From positions 35,340,001-35,404,000 of the forward strand of contig NC_060060.1 in NCBI RefSeq assembly GCF_020283565.1: a stretch of 64,000 nt of DNA, read 5' to 3'. This stretch comes from Trifolium pratense. Taxonomy: Eukaryota; Streptophyta; Magnoliopsida; Fabales; Fabaceae. The notes under the pieces are model-generated. The model had not been told where the DNA came from. It worked only from the letters and a program-made list of their open reading frames with translations, and did no database searches. Position numbers and translations under genes: made by a program. Shown here piece by piece: positions 52,383 to 63,737 of this stretch. The first letter of the stretch is position 1. Each line of letters starts with the position of its first letter.

Positions 52383-53588
52383 ATGGATGATGCTACAATC
52401 AAGCCAACAATTGACATAATAGTGTGTGCTTCCATGAATAACACTAGTGCTAAAAACAATCATTCCCAACCAATCACCAAGCCATCACATTCACAGTCAC
52501 CACCATTCTTAACTAAGCTACATGCAGGCTACTTTTTCATTTGTCTTTCATTTGGTGCTCAAGCTTTGCTATGGAAGAGTTTAAGTGAACATAACAATGA
52601 ATCACAAACTCTTTGGCATGGTTTTAATTTCATGCCTTCTGTTGCTTATTTACTACTTTGGTGTCTTGCAGTACTTATTGCAACTACACTATCTTTTCTT
52701 TATATGCTCAAATGCATGTTTCACTTTAAAGCAGTGAAGGAAGAGTTTTCACATCATATTGGAGTTAACTACATGTATACTCCTTGGATTTCATATCTTC
52801 TTATGCTTCAATCATCACCGCCTTTGATTGTTCCAAGAGCTCGTTACTATGAGTTTCTTTGTTTGGCTTTTTCTTTTGTAATATTTCTGCTTGATGTAAA
52901 ACTGTTTGGACAATGGTTCACAACTGAAAAGAGGTTTCTGTCAGTGGTAGCAAACCCAGTTAACCTGGTTTCTGTTATAGGAAACTTGGTGGCTGCTCAA
53001 GTTGCGACAGAAATCGGTTGGAACGAGTTTGCAATTTCTATGTTTTCATTCGGTATGGTACATTATTTGATTCTATTTGTGACGCTGTATCAGCGTCTAA
53101 CAAGTAGTAATCAGTTTCCTATAGTGTTAAGGCCAGCTTATTTCTTGTATTTTGCTGTACCAAGCATGGCAAGTCTAGCTTGGAAATCCATCTCAGGTGC
53201 TTTTCTTGTCTCATCAAAGATGCTGTTCTTTCTCTCTTTGTTCCTTTTCATTTCTCAGGTAGGTTCAATTCACCTATTATATATTTAGTTGATTATTTTA
53301 ATCATCACTTTCATCGTAATGATCAAGGGTTGTATAATGCAGGCTTGCAGGCCAGCGATGTTCAAGAAAACTATGAAAAGGTTAAATGTTACATGGTGGA
53401 TCTACTCATTCCCTTTAACATTCCTCGGTCTAGCTTGTGCTGAATATGCTCATGAGGTGAAAAGTCTCATGGCCTCTGGTTTAATGCTGCTGATATGTAT
53501 TGTGTCTGTGCTGGTTTTTGTTTTTCTGATGCTAACCACTGTACTCAAAATTGAGAGTCTGCTGCATAAAAAAGCTCCTAATAAATGA
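52383..53588 (+). CDS. SLAC1/SLAH-type anion channel
   Basis: A plasma-membrane S-type anion channel homologue of the TehA/SLAC1 family, carrying chloride or nitrate. Two exons (52383-53258, 53343-53588) encode 373 residues. A soluble ~60-residue N-terminus is followed by FLTKLHAGYFFICLSFGAQA, the conserved first membrane helix. About ten hydrophobic segments follow, including SVAYLLLWCLAVLIATTLSF, WISYLLMLQSSPPL, GNLVAAQVATEIGW and FLYFAVPSMASLAWKSISG. The second exon holds RPAMFKKTMKRLNVTWWIYS, FPLTFLGLACAEYA and the last helix. The short N-terminus without a long phosphorylated domain fits the SLAH1/SLAH4 branch, root-expressed in Arabidopsis. The ATG at 52383 gives MDDATIKP; there is no ATG further upstream in this frame. 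A later Met is possible. Confidence 0.92.
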
Positions 53589-54562
53589 AATATAATGAAC
53601 TAATTCCTTTCTTTCCATTGGAAGGAAGCAAATGAAAGTAGATCAACTTGTCCGAATATACTATACCCTCTATTCTTTCCAAACCGTCTTCACAAAGCAT
53701 GTATGGTTTGGATTATTCTTAGTCACCATATCCGCAGTTTTTGTAATCAATCAATGGACCATTTGATAAAAACCTAATTTAAAATGTAACTAATAATCCA
53801 ATTGAGATCTACAAGAGCTAGAATCGCAACTTCAGAAAATCCAAATCCCATGTCTAGAAACACAGGCTCTATTCGTGCTTGGGACTTTCCTTTTTACTAT
53901 ACTAGGCGCGTCTAACCTTTATTCATCCTTGGCTCTGAGCCTCTAAGCTTCTTCACAGATCCATGATCTAAAACAATGTTCTAAAACAATGTTCCATATT
54001 TTCGAATGGTTTCTAAATTTATCAGCATAGTGAACCAATTGCTAACTTAACAACAGGCCAACTTCTATAAGATTGAATACTACAAAACTTGAAATGAAAA
54101 TACAGGTGCAATACAGGTGCACATAGACAAAGTTATTCAAACACAGAAATGAAAATATATTATTCCCAAGAGATTAATCACAACTTTTCCATATGCCTAT
54201 TCCTAACAAAATCAAAGGAAGATCCATGACAGCATCATTACTTTAACAAGCTAACAACATATACCTAACAACAGTGAATCACCATATAGTTATCAAGACA
54301 AACAGCAGCTACAAAACATACACTGCAAGTCCATGTATATTTTTGTACCGATTTCCAATCAATGATAGATAACAAGCTAACAACATATACCTAACAGTGA
54401 AATTATATTCCTTTATGTGTGAAAACTTGTATCTAACAACTTGTATACATGATAATACGTATACATATAATGTCGACAATTGACAAGCTGATCTGCATAT
54501 AAGAACAAGACTCATAAAACTCAAGTATGAAAACATCACGTATGCATAGGCTGAAAAATAAA
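53589..54562. other. Space between the convergent SLAH and F-box genes
   Basis: Should contain both 3' UTRs. No gene or mobile-element border was recognised. Confidence 0.45.
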
Positions 54563-55720
54563 TTAAACAAATATATCTCCAATCGAACGAAGGGTTATCC
54601 TGTAATGTACCACCTGACACGCATAATCTGTTCCTTGAAGACCAATGTCCTCGATCAACCCAGTAGTTAAATCAAAACAAGCAAGTTCATGATCATTTTT
54701 TCTAAAGAATATATTGCCCTTCATCCCTGCTCCGATTGGTCGCTCAATGCAACACGCGAGTTGAACATCAAAGAGTCTAATCCACGATTCTTTGACACCA
54801 AATTCACCCAAAATTGATATTTGGTAAGATGCAGTCTTTTTCCGATTAGATATCAAAGCAAGAGACCCATTTAAAACAGTCAGATGAACACCAAAACCAT
54901 CAGGCACATCTGCTAAGGGTGAAGGTGTAGTAAGGCACACCTCATTACACAAGTTAAATGATACCAAACATGTTTCATTATTTGTTTCCCCCCACCAATG
55001 ACACACCCCATTCAAGAAAACATCATTAGTCGCCCGGGCACGAATTGGCATATCATAATTGATTTTCCTCCAGGAATTACTGTCTAGACTATATATCTCC
55101 CAGAATGGGTCGAACACAACATGTGAAGGAGCGCGGCAACTTGCGTTATAACCCACATGTTCAATGATTTTATAGTCATCTCTAACATGGTCATAGCCAA
55201 ATCCATGAAGTGAAATATCATTGGAATCCTCATCAGGAACACTATATGGAACTTTCATATATCCTCTAGTTGCAGGGTTCCATAATACAACTTCTGTATG
55301 AGTATCATGGTCGTAGATACAAAGAATGCCATTAATACCCGAACCTAAAATACTAATAGCTTCAACATCATACGCTTCACGGATATAATCAAGATAATCT
55401 GGCAAATCCAATTTGAGTTTATTCTGAAACTTGTCTTCACCATAAAGCAAATAAAATTTCCAATCATAAAGTTCAAAAAGCTGGTCTAGAATGAGATAAA
55501 CATCGTCATTGGCGTAGAGTGAATTGGATTTGAATAAGAGATTGTTGCGGAACATGTTGATGAAAATAGGGTTTTCAAATAGATTAATCCATGATTTGCA
55601 AACGGAAGAAAACCTCTTGAGAGATTTAACAGAAAGTTTGGAGAGAATGGAGAAAGCAATATCATCGGGTATATAACTAACCTTCTTCTCATTTGTTGGA
55701 GCCGCCATAGCTAGATACAT
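54563..55720 (-). CDS. F-box protein with F-box-associated interaction domain
   Basis: Predicted substrate adaptor of an SCF ubiquitin ligase. A single-exon frame of 385 codons from 55720; the Met at residue 5 (55708, MAAPTNEKK) is an equally likely start. The F-box spans about residues 17-53: YIPDDIAFSILSKLSVKSLK, then RFSSVCKSWINLFENPIF. The downstream domain shows GILCIYDHDTHTEVVLWNPA, FGYDHVRDDYKIIEHVGY, IYSLDSNSWRKINYDM, then VFLNGVCHWW, the typical order of plant F-box-associated domains. The frame is fully open. Target and expression are unknown. A decayed relative lies at 39940-40550. Confidence 0.93.
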   Translation of the reverse strand: MYLAMAAPTNEKKVSYIPDDIAFSILSKLSVKSLKRFSSVCKSWINLFENPIFINMFRNNLLFKSNSLYANDDVYLILDQLFELYDWKFYLLYGEDKFQNKLKLDLPDYLDYIREAYDVEAISILGSGINGILCIYDHDTHTEVVLWNPATRGYMKVPYSVPDEDSNDISLHGFGYDHVRDDYKIIEHVGYNASCRAPSHVVFDPFWEIYSLDSNSWRKINYDMPIRARATNDVFLNGVCHWWGETNNETCLVSFNLCNEVCLTTPSPLADVPDGFGVHLTVLNGSLALISNRKKTASYQISILGEFGVKESWIRLFDVQLACCIERPIGAGMKGNIFFRKNDHELACFDLTTGLIEDIGLQGTDYACQVVHYRITLRSIGDIFV

Positions 55721-57107
55721 AGATAGAGAGAGTTCTTTGAGTTCTTGAATGAATGAATGAATGCTCTGTTCTGTTTCTGAGCAAAGAAAATGGAAACAGA
55801 AAGACGCGGGAACGAGTTTCTTTATTTTTGAAATCTCTATTTCTTTGATGTATTCAGTTTTTTTTAGTGGGACTGTTTTTTCATTCTATTTTTATCTATA
55901 TTTAAGCCCAGTTTCTATTTGACTTTTCAATCCTATAAAAATAAATTTTAATGTTAATTAATTCATAAAGTTTCACTAATAAAAATTGTGTCTTTATAAG
56001 CTATTTTTCATAAACTACATTGAAAAATTTATAATAATAATAAGTAAAAACTTATTTATTTGCATAAGTTGTTTTGCATAAGATAAAAAATAAGTTAACC
56101 CAAACAAGAATTTAATTTAATTTCATTTTCAAATTTAAATACATTATAATTTTAACTTTAAATTAAATTTAATATAATTTTTAAATGAATTAAATAGGTT
56201 TTTGATCCTTATAAATATATTATCATTTGTTTTTAGTCTTTTTTTAAAAATCCTTCAATTAGTAAAAAAAACTTCAAACATCCACATGAGCAGCGGTAGG
56301 GACATGCTTTAAATATTTAGGGATCCGAATTCCAACTTAAGATTCTTCACTCTCACGTCCTTCAAATATTTTTTGCCTCTACTTTTTAGTCAACTCAAAG
56401 ATATCCTTCAAATTTTTTAAATGATTTTTTTTACAATCACAATTAAGACATTATAAAAATATGTCAATTGTAGAAGAAAGGATCAGTAAATACCCCATAG
56501 AAAGTAAAATGGAAACTTTGTGTTTTGTTCACTCCACTCCACCACTCCAAATATGTCGAGCTACAAGTATCTCAAAGCTGAATGTGTAGAATTGCTTTTT
56601 GCAACTTTATAGATTTGAGAGATCAATATCAGATACTGCATGCAGCTGCAGCTGCAGTCCACCCATCAAAACATGATAAACGTACGTACGTATTAATTAA
56701 CAACAAAAAAAAATGAATGGTCCTCAAGTGTGAATTAATGTGGAACATTGAGAAGCAAAAAAGAATAAATTCTCCTAACAGAAACACCCCGAAGCATTAT
56801 TTTGTAGTATTCAATTCTCTACGTACTTTGTGGAATCTTTTATCTTTAGTGACGAAACAGATTGATCGAAACTCAACTCAAAATTGCACTAAATATGTCC
56901 AACTAGAGGATGAGGATCTATCTATATATAGTGATCTGTCTGTAGTACTGCTACTTTATAAACAACAAAAAACTAAGGGCCAAAGCAATATCAATTTTCT
57001 TAGGCTCAAAGAAACAAATTAACAAACACCTGGGGGACAAACTGAAAAATAACATAGCCAAATTTAAAATACAAAATCTGAAAAACAATGCAATGCAACA
57101 ATCAAGT
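55721..57107. other. F-box gene promoter and intergenic DNA
   Basis: AT-rich. A short GCAGCTGCAGCTGCAG run lies at about 56643-56658. No other gene was recognised. Confidence 0.45.
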
Positions 57108-57116
57108 AGTTTATCA

Positions 57117-57166
57117 TACCAGGAGCACCTTTCCCTAAGAACCAGAGGGTTATAAAAAAAAAAAAA
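57117..57166 (+). mobile_element. Very short SINE tail fragment with target duplication
   Basis: Only 50 bases, CTTTCCCTAAGAACCAGAGG plus an A-run, yet flanked by the direct repeat AGTTTATCA (57108-57116, 57167-57175). Same 3' end as the elements at 6660 and 14742. Confidence 0.78.
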
Positions 57167-57175
57167 AGTTTATCA

Positions 57176-57715
57176 AATCTAATCTAACAGTAGTCTGATT
57201 TAAATGCAAAGACAATTAAATAGAGTAAATGATCACTCACCAGCACATGTTAACCTGAATGATGCCAAGTTTTACCTAACTGTTGATGCCGATGCTTCTT
57301 TCTTTGTTGCGAGGTCAAATGAAATGGATGAAATCTCGTGCATTACTCAAACGGAGATAAAATGAGAACAATTTACAGTGTGAGGGTGCCATGGAGGAGC
57401 ACAAGGACATGCGCTATTGCCGGAAATAGAGCACGAGCTGGAGACGAGGTATGTTTGAAACGGAGCGCGGGAAATGGAGGAAAAGTGAGGAAACAACTTT
57501 TTACATCCCTTAATATTGTTCCCGGTGTAAATAGTGAGGAAACAAAATTACATTTAGGAAAATGCTTTTAAACATTTTCTTTAAAATTTGTGTATTCCAT
57601 TTTTTGAATATTTAATTAATATTTATATTTTTTTAAGTAAGATGATAGGGATAAAATTGAAAGAAAAATGATTAGCTGTAATCTCATAAACTACTTGAAA
57701 TAACATTTAAAAAAT
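57176..57715. other. Intergenic stretch with an unassigned GC-richer block
   Basis: Between about 57340 and 57560 the composition is less AT-rich and a 77-codon plus-strand frame exists. No protein family was recognised, and I do not call a gene. Confidence 0.35.
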
Positions 57716-57725
57716 AAACTATAAG

Positions 57726-57865
57726 TTGTCCGGAAATCGTAGTTCAACTAGCAGAAATGCCAAAATTGCTAGTGTTAGACGTCATGACCGGGGTTCGAAC
57801 CTCAATCACCTGACTTTGTGTGTGTGACTTTTCAATGACTTTGTCATTTTATCTATGAACAAAAA
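57726..57865 (+). mobile_element. SINE (tRNA-derived), second family
   Basis: The 10-bp direct repeat AAACTATAAG is at 57716-57725 and 57866-57875. Contains GTAGTTCAACTAGCAGAAAT as box A and CCGGGGTTCGAACCTC as box B, and ends ATCTATGAACAAAAA. Confidence 0.88.
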
Positions 57866-57875
57866 AAACTATAAG

Positions 57876-59159
57876 CTCTTTCTATAAAACATTTATCAAA
57901 CCGATTTTTTTAGTCATATAAACTTATAAACGATAAATTGAAAATCAGTGCCAGCCACAATCAAACAGACAAACAAAATAGTGTAAACTATGTCATTATT
58001 TTATATTGACAAGATGTTATTATTTTATCATTTATATATTATGTGCTTTTAATATATAATAACATATGATTGTGCCCTATTAGTGGAAATATCTAGATTT
58101 GTCTCCGTCGTTTTCACTTTGAAAATCGTTAATCCACTAAAAGGTGTACAATATATATTACAGACTTTGACAAAATTAATACATTTTTGAATTAACCCAA
58201 CTTGGTGGCTTTGCTTTAGTGCGTCTGATATTGAAGTTGAAAGTTACACAAAGTCTTAATTATATTATAGCTGGAAAGGGTCAGCTCAAACACATGAAAT
58301 TAAGGCCAAGTCCTGTTTTATGAATTTGTCCAAATTTTCTTCACATTACTTTTTTTGGTTTGGTGTGGTTCCCTCATCAATTGACCTCACTATTCATTAT
58401 AGCCACCAATTGTTCTTATTTCAGATAATTAATTTCATTTGTTGAAATATTTTTTATGGTCGGTAGACGAAGTGACAAATATCACTGAAATTTATACACA
58501 CTGCGAAGTTTCATGTTTGAATATGGATAAAGAATTCAACCTAACACAATATCGGTATTGTCAGTTAAGTTACGACTTATGGACCATTTATTGAAATAAT
58601 TTATGCACACGTCATTAATGAGGAATACTGTGTGAGGTGTTAAATTGTTAGGTTATCTTCTAATATATCACCAAATGGAGATTAGTAAATTTTGAGTCTG
58701 ATCAGTTTTATTATTTACTAATTGAATTATATTTCAGGTTGTTTAGGCTAATTGAACTGGATTAATTGTAAGAAAAGCTTTATTGAATTAATGAATAAAT
58801 AATGCTTTGTTACATACATCAGTAGTAGTTCAATCTGACTAAGCCATTAATAGAAATGAAAGCTAACTATTGAATTGACTATTGGTGAAGAATTATGGAA
58901 TGAGAGGGTCAAATTTCTACATATCAGATAGGTAGATAGCATAAATATATTGATTGATGAGATAAAATCACATAAGAATCAAATTGATTGATTAAAAGAA
59001 TATAGAAAATAGTACCTATGGATTTTTTTATTTTTTTTACTAAAGAGTAATTATAGCGTTTCATTTATGTGGCTACCATCGCAAGGGCATGAACTGCCTC
59101 ATTGACTTACTTCCTAACAAACTCAATTACTTATGGATACTATGAGCAATGGGATTTGG
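57876..59159. other. AT-rich intergenic stretch
   Basis: No gene, RNA or clear repeat border was recognised. Confidence 0.4.
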
Positions 59160-59160
59160 A

Positions 59161-59417
59161 CAGTGTCGGCCCAAGGCCTAAAGCGAATTCTAAAATGAAA
59201 TCAAAATAGTTGCTTGAATTTTTCAAGAGTTGCAAACTTGTTGTCTCATTTTTGTAATTTGTTTTTTCCAGAGTCCTTTATGTTTTTCTCCGAGGCCTTT
59301 TTCTACCATAAACTAATAAACTTGTGACTTATAAGATACCTTTTTTTCTTAGTAAATTTTTTTCCTTTTTCGTGAGCCTAAAGTCCTTGCTTGAGTTGTT
59401 TTACCATTGAGTCGGCG
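59161..59417. mobile_element. Probable hAT-type MITE
   Basis: Left end CAGTGTCGGCCCAAGGCC, right end the inverse of CAGCGCCGACTCAATGG, and near-identical flanks GATTTGGA / TATTTGGA (7 of 8). Size ~257 bp. Confidence 0.6.
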
Positions 59418-60295
59418 CTGTATTTGGATTCTTATAACAAAACACATCTAGCTAGTTATACTTTCTTCATGCTATTCTCTACTCAAGGGGCTAGTACAGT
59501 AACAATGGCCAAGCTTGGTATTGCATTTCCATGTGTACTTGTGGTGATTAAGGTGACAGAGCAAAATGTGAAGAGTTCATATGCATGATCAACATTTTGA
59601 TGATGACTCAGTCAATGTTTGGCTGCTGCAGTCAATTCAATTGCCTTTGAATTTCATCATTTGATGCACACAAGTTGGCATGGCATGAATGGAAGCTACT
59701 ATTTCAATTCAATTCTACAGATCAAAATTCTATTCTTCCTTCCAACTGTTGGAACAGACAATTAACTGAAGATACAAGCTGGAAGAGAAAGATTTTTAAT
59801 TTAACACAATAAAATTATAAATGTCTTTGCAATTTGGAACAAATTTTTCTAAGCTGAAAAAACTGTTTTAATTTCCTACAACATCATGAATTATTGTCCA
59901 GGAATTTCCTTACAACCTGTTGAGATTGTGTACAACATCATCAATCTCTGTCCATTAATTTCTTAACAAGCTGTTCTAATTCCACACAACATTAACTAAT
60001 TAACTTCATTTTTTAATACTAAACACATGTTATTTTATTATGTGTCAGATATTTAATATAGAAAATGAAAAGTTGGAACATAAGATATACAACATTTGGT
60101 CTTAAGTATCTAAAGAAACTCTTTGTTTAATACTCCCATAACTCTTCTACTAAAAAATATAATATCACTAACTATATGCAAGTTGCAACAAAACCTATCT
60201 GTCACAAAATTAGTCCAAATATATATATAAACCCTTCTTCACTATACTAAACACAAAGCAAAACATAACATATGTAAAATCCTTTCATAATTTTC
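59418..60295 (+). promoter_or_regulatory. Upstream region of the At4g22030-like gene
   Basis: A TATA-rich stretch ATATATATATAAACCC at about 60219-60234 lies 60-75 bases before the ATG and is followed by an A/C-rich leader. Further upstream the DNA is AT-rich with no recognised feature. Confidence 0.5.
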
Positions 60296-61579
60296 ATGGC
60301 TTCCATGCAAACCTCAACATTCCTTTCTTCATCTTTTTCTTTCTTGTCTTCCAAGAAAGTAAATGTAAATGCCTCAATTCGTGTGCCAAGACCCAATTCT
60401 TCAATTCATAAGAAGAATATGATACCAATTACTGGAAAGCTTGTTGAAGGGTTAACCTTAAAAGATTCATCAATTCCTTTAGTATTACTTGGAAAGAATG
60501 ATTTTTCCAATTCTACAATCTCTAACAACTCCATCACCATGCAACTTTATGCTGTTTTCGATTCTGTGTCTGACAGAATCGAAATGCATAAAAATATTGG
60601 CGAACAGCGCCAAAATTGGAACAACCTACTTCTAAACAACATCAACATGATTACACTTACTGCAACAACATTAACCGGTGTTGCAGCCGCAAGTGGCACG
60701 ATCGGTGCACCACTTTTAGCTTTGAAACTATCATCTACTCTTCTGTTTTCTGCAGCAACATTTATGCTTCTTATCATGAACAAGATTCAGCCTTCGCAGC
60801 TCGCTGAGGAACAACGCAATGCTACAAGATTATACAAACAGCTTCGGACACAAATCAAAACCAAAATCACTCTTGGTAATCTTACAGAACAAGATGTGGA
60901 ATCTTCAATAGAGAAAGTTTTGGCACTTGACAAAGCTTATCCACTTCCTTTATTAGGAGCTATGCTTGAAAAATTTCCATCAGAATATCAACCTGCTGTT
61001 TGGTGGCCTAAAAAAAGAAAAGAAGGAAATGCAGCAGAAAGAAAGATGAAGAATAGGAAAAATAGTACTACTAATGGATGGAATGAAGAACTAGAAATTG
61101 AAATGAAAGAAGTTATTGAAGTTATGAAGAGAAAAGACATTGAAGATTATGAAAGACTTGGGAACATAGCATTAAAGGTTAACAAAAGTTTAGCAATAGC
61201 AGGACCATTACTGAGCGGAATTGCAGCTATAGGTTCTGCATTTGTAGGAAATGATGATGGATTTTGGTCAGCATTGGTTCCTGTGATGGCAGGATCAATG
61301 GCTTGTGCAGTGAATGGTTTTGAGCATGGTGGACAAGTTGGTATGGTGTTTGAAATGTATAGAAACTGTGGTGGATTTTTCAAGATGTTGGGAGAGAGTA
61401 TTGAAAGTACACTTGAAGAGAGTGATTTGGAAAAAAGAGAAAATGGTGAGATATTTGAAATCAAAATGGCATTGATGTTAGGAAGAAGTGTTTCTGAGCT
61501 AAGACAACTTGCTTCAAAATCTGCTGCTTGTTGTATGGAAGGAATTTCCATAGAAGAATTTGCTAGCAAGCTTTTTTAA
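60296..61579 (+). CDS. At4g22030-like protein (labelled 'probable F-box' in databases)
   Basis: A single-exon frame of 427 codons. The first ~35 residues are Ser-rich and positively charged (TFLSSSFSFLSSKKVNVNAS), resembling a chloroplast transit peptide. The core has RIEMHKNIGEQRQNWNNLLL, then two hydrophobic stretches around ATTLTGVAAASGTIGAPLLA and TLLFSAATFMLLI. A charged middle (WWPKKRKEGNAAERKMK) follows, then SLAIAGPLLSGIAAIGSAFV, ALVPVMAGSMACAVNGFEHG and a C-terminal helix set ending EGISIEEFASKLF. This matches what I know of the At4g22030 family. I see no F-box here, so a ubiquitin-ligase role is not supported. Plastid or membrane association is inferred. Molecular function is unknown. 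Confidence 0.85.
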   Translation: MASMQTSTFLSSSFSFLSSKKVNVNASIRVPRPNSSIHKKNMIPITGKLVEGLTLKDSSIPLVLLGKNDFSNSTISNNSITMQLYAVFDSVSDRIEMHKNIGEQRQNWNNLLLNNINMITLTATTLTGVAAASGTIGAPLLALKLSSTLLFSAATFMLLIMNKIQPSQLAEEQRNATRLYKQLRTQIKTKITLGNLTEQDVESSIEKVLALDKAYPLPLLGAMLEKFPSEYQPAVWWPKKRKEGNAAERKMKNRKNSTTNGWNEELEIEMKEVIEVMKRKDIEDYERLGNIALKVNKSLAIAGPLLSGIAAIGSAFVGNDDGFWSALVPVMAGSMACAVNGFEHGGQVGMVFEMYRNCGGFFKMLGESIESTLEESDLEKRENGEIFEIKMALMLGRSVSELRQLASKSAACCMEGISIEEFASKLF

Positions 61580-61863
61580 AATAACATTTTTGTGTTACCG
61601 GTGTCAAGTTTTTACCGTCGTTTAGCTGTGATTAACATTTCATTCGTTCTTGATAATACATTCTTTTATTTTTGACATATATTTTTTGTAACTTAAACTT
61701 TAAGAATAAATGGATGATCTATGTATACTTCTTGTTTTTTGTACATGCATAGTATTTTTTTTTTGTATTGGATTAAGTTGTGTTCTGTCTTCTCAATCAA
61801 ATATTTTTTATCCTTACCAAAAAAAAAAAAATCAAATATTTTTTATACGAAGAAGTTAGAGAT
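61580..61863. other. 3' flank of the At4g22030-like gene
   Basis: Likely 3' UTR, with AATAAA-like signals near 61705. No other feature. Confidence 0.45.
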
Positions 61864-61880
61864 AAAACCTCCCAACCTTC

Positions 61881-62040
61881 ACCAATCGTTAGTTGGTTCA
61901 GTGGTGATTGATGCTGAACTTGGTAGGGAGGACCGCGGTTCAATCCCCCACAACTGCGATCGGGAGGGGGCTGGAACCACTTGATGCCAGAACTGACCCC
62001 CGAACCAGATTCAACTGGTGGTGAAAAGCCGAAAAAAAAA
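61881..62040 (+). mobile_element. SINE (tRNA-derived), full length, third family
   Basis: The 17-bp perfect direct repeat AAAACCTCCCAACCTTC is at 61864-61880 and 62041-62057. Box A GGTTCAGTGGTGATTGATG, box B GCGGTTCAATCCCC, and an A-tail after GGTGAAAAGCCG. Confidence 0.95.
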
Positions 62041-62057
62041 AAAACCTCCCAACCTTC

Positions 62058-62290
62058 GGAATCAAATTTGGTGCTGTCAAATTAGCACACAGTAACACGC
62101 TGTTTTCATTTTAAACCGTCCGATTTGATTTTAATGGCTGAGATCGATTTGATTAGAAAAGCCCAGTTTTTAATCTAAGCCGCCCGATATGAATTTAATG
62201 GACGAGATTAAAACTGCGTTAAACCGCGTGCTTTTTGGACTGTAGCAAATCCGGGTCCAAAAATATTGAGAGACTCTACGTCCATATATA
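62058..62290. repeat. Possible DNA-transposon fragment with CCGTCCGAT motifs
   Basis: AAACCGTCCGATTTGATTTT and GCCGCCCGATATGAATTT form a repeated pair with TTAATGG.CGAGAT. Similar words occur near 8830. No borders. Confidence 0.4.
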
Positions 62291-62331
62291 TATATAAAAT
62301 AGTTTAAATTTAATTTTATTAAATACTCCAA

Positions 62332-62464
62332 TTTTTTTTTTGTCTAGTAGCCTAGTGGTTAGAAAATTCACCTTAAATGTGAATAAGTGGAGTGGAGTGT
62401 CCAGGTTCGAACCCCTACATAATATATATGATGTTACTACCAACTGAGCTAAGCTCACGGGGAC
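62332..62464 (-). mobile_element. SINE (tRNA-derived), minus strand
   Basis: The 13-bp direct repeat TTAAATACTCCAA is at 62319-62331 and 62465-62477. Minus-strand start GTCCCCGTGAGCTTAGCTCA, box B GGGGTTCGAACC, A-tail at the left. Same family as 15287, 24045 and 33244. Confidence 0.93.
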
Positions 62465-62477
62465 TTAAATACTCCAA

Positions 62478-63616
62478 AGTTAATAGATCCATATATAGTG
62501 TTTAATATAGAAAAATTAATAAACTATTTGTGAATCTATCACAATATGTCCACCTCAGCAATTGTGCCGATACATATTTAAATAAATGTGTACCGAAGTT
62601 TAAGCTATTTTATAATTGTTCATCAGACAAAAATACATTTAATATTTTATATAACTTTTTTTTTAATTGTAAGAAAAAAAATATAACTTTTTTTAATTAC
62701 TTCTTTATAATTTATAGAAGTATTTACTTAATAATAATCTATAAGAATAAAACACATGTGAAATAAAAATTAATTACTACTTCATTTGTATCACTTTCTA
62801 CCTCAATCAATTGATTCTTGAGTTTTTATCTCTTAAAAATTGAAGAAGATAGTAGAAATGAATCAATCCTATAACACTAACAGGTAATTCTAACTAATTA
62901 TAATTTCAACATTATGTTCTATTGATAAAAGTTGCAACGTTATATTTCAATAGAAATAATTTTATTGATTTTATCGTATTGAACAATGTTATTACAAGTC
63001 CAACAACCGCTGCACACTCCAACAACCACCACACATTTGATATTTTTAACATATCTTTTACTAATGAAAAGAAGCTTGAGTAGTTCCTAGACAAACATCG
63101 TGATGATGTGACACTCTAAAAAAAAATTCAATCTCAACTAAAACTTGCAATTATCTCTTTTTATCTCTATTTAATTAGTTAACAATTGTTCATTTTAAAA
63201 TAGAAGAAAAATTGTCAAATTTGGGTGTCTCAATCTTCTATTAAGCAATAAAAGTCGCACCACAGTTTTATTGTAAATCTTCTTAACTATCTTCTCTAAG
63301 GTTGTTAAAATCTCGTTTTAAAACGCAAACTCTGCCGATTCTATGTTTTTATGTATGAATTGCAGGTTAAACCAAAGTTAAACTAGTTTTGAGTGAAATC
63401 ACAAGTCAAAACGAGTTTACATGATTTCACTTGGTGTAAAATCGATAAAATCATCTAAACTCACATATTTTCACCTATAGTAAAATCATTTAAATTCGCA
63501 TGTTTTTACGTACTCGAATGATTCAAAATCTCAAAAGACTTTATTTTTTTAATAATAGTACATGTTAATAATTAGAGGAGTAACAGTTTTTAACACGTAC
63601 TTTTAATAATAATATA
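62478..63616. other. AT-rich intergenic stretch
   Basis: No gene recognised. 63300-63540 has repeated words (AAAACGAGTTTAC, AAAATCAT.TAAA) that may be transposon-derived. Confidence 0.4.
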
Positions 63617-63737
63617 CTTCATTTATTTCTTTCTTATAAGGTTCAATGAATAATCATCAATGTATATGGTTTATATTATAAATCAATACATCAATTATTC
63701 TAAAAGTGAATTTTCTCTTATAGTAGGGAATGAAGGG
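63617..63737. mobile_element. Stowaway-type MITE, degenerate third copy
   Basis: A palindrome around GGTTTATATTATAAATC with CTTATAAGG..CAATGAATAAT and the inverse arm TCTTATAGTAGGGAATGAAG. It shares its centre with the MITE at 10433. TA precedes it. Confidence 0.65.

Noticed and set aside
54309..54620. 103-codon minus-strand frame
   Set aside because: Mostly in the 3' flank of the F-box gene and partly overlapping its coding end in another frame; no domain.
57338..57571. 77-codon plus-strand frame in a GC-richer block
   Set aside because: No recognised family, no splice or promoter context; noted only as intergenic.
61147..61569. 140-codon minus-strand frame
   Set aside because: Antisense shadow of the intact At4g22030-like gene, which has a convincing protein on the plus strand.
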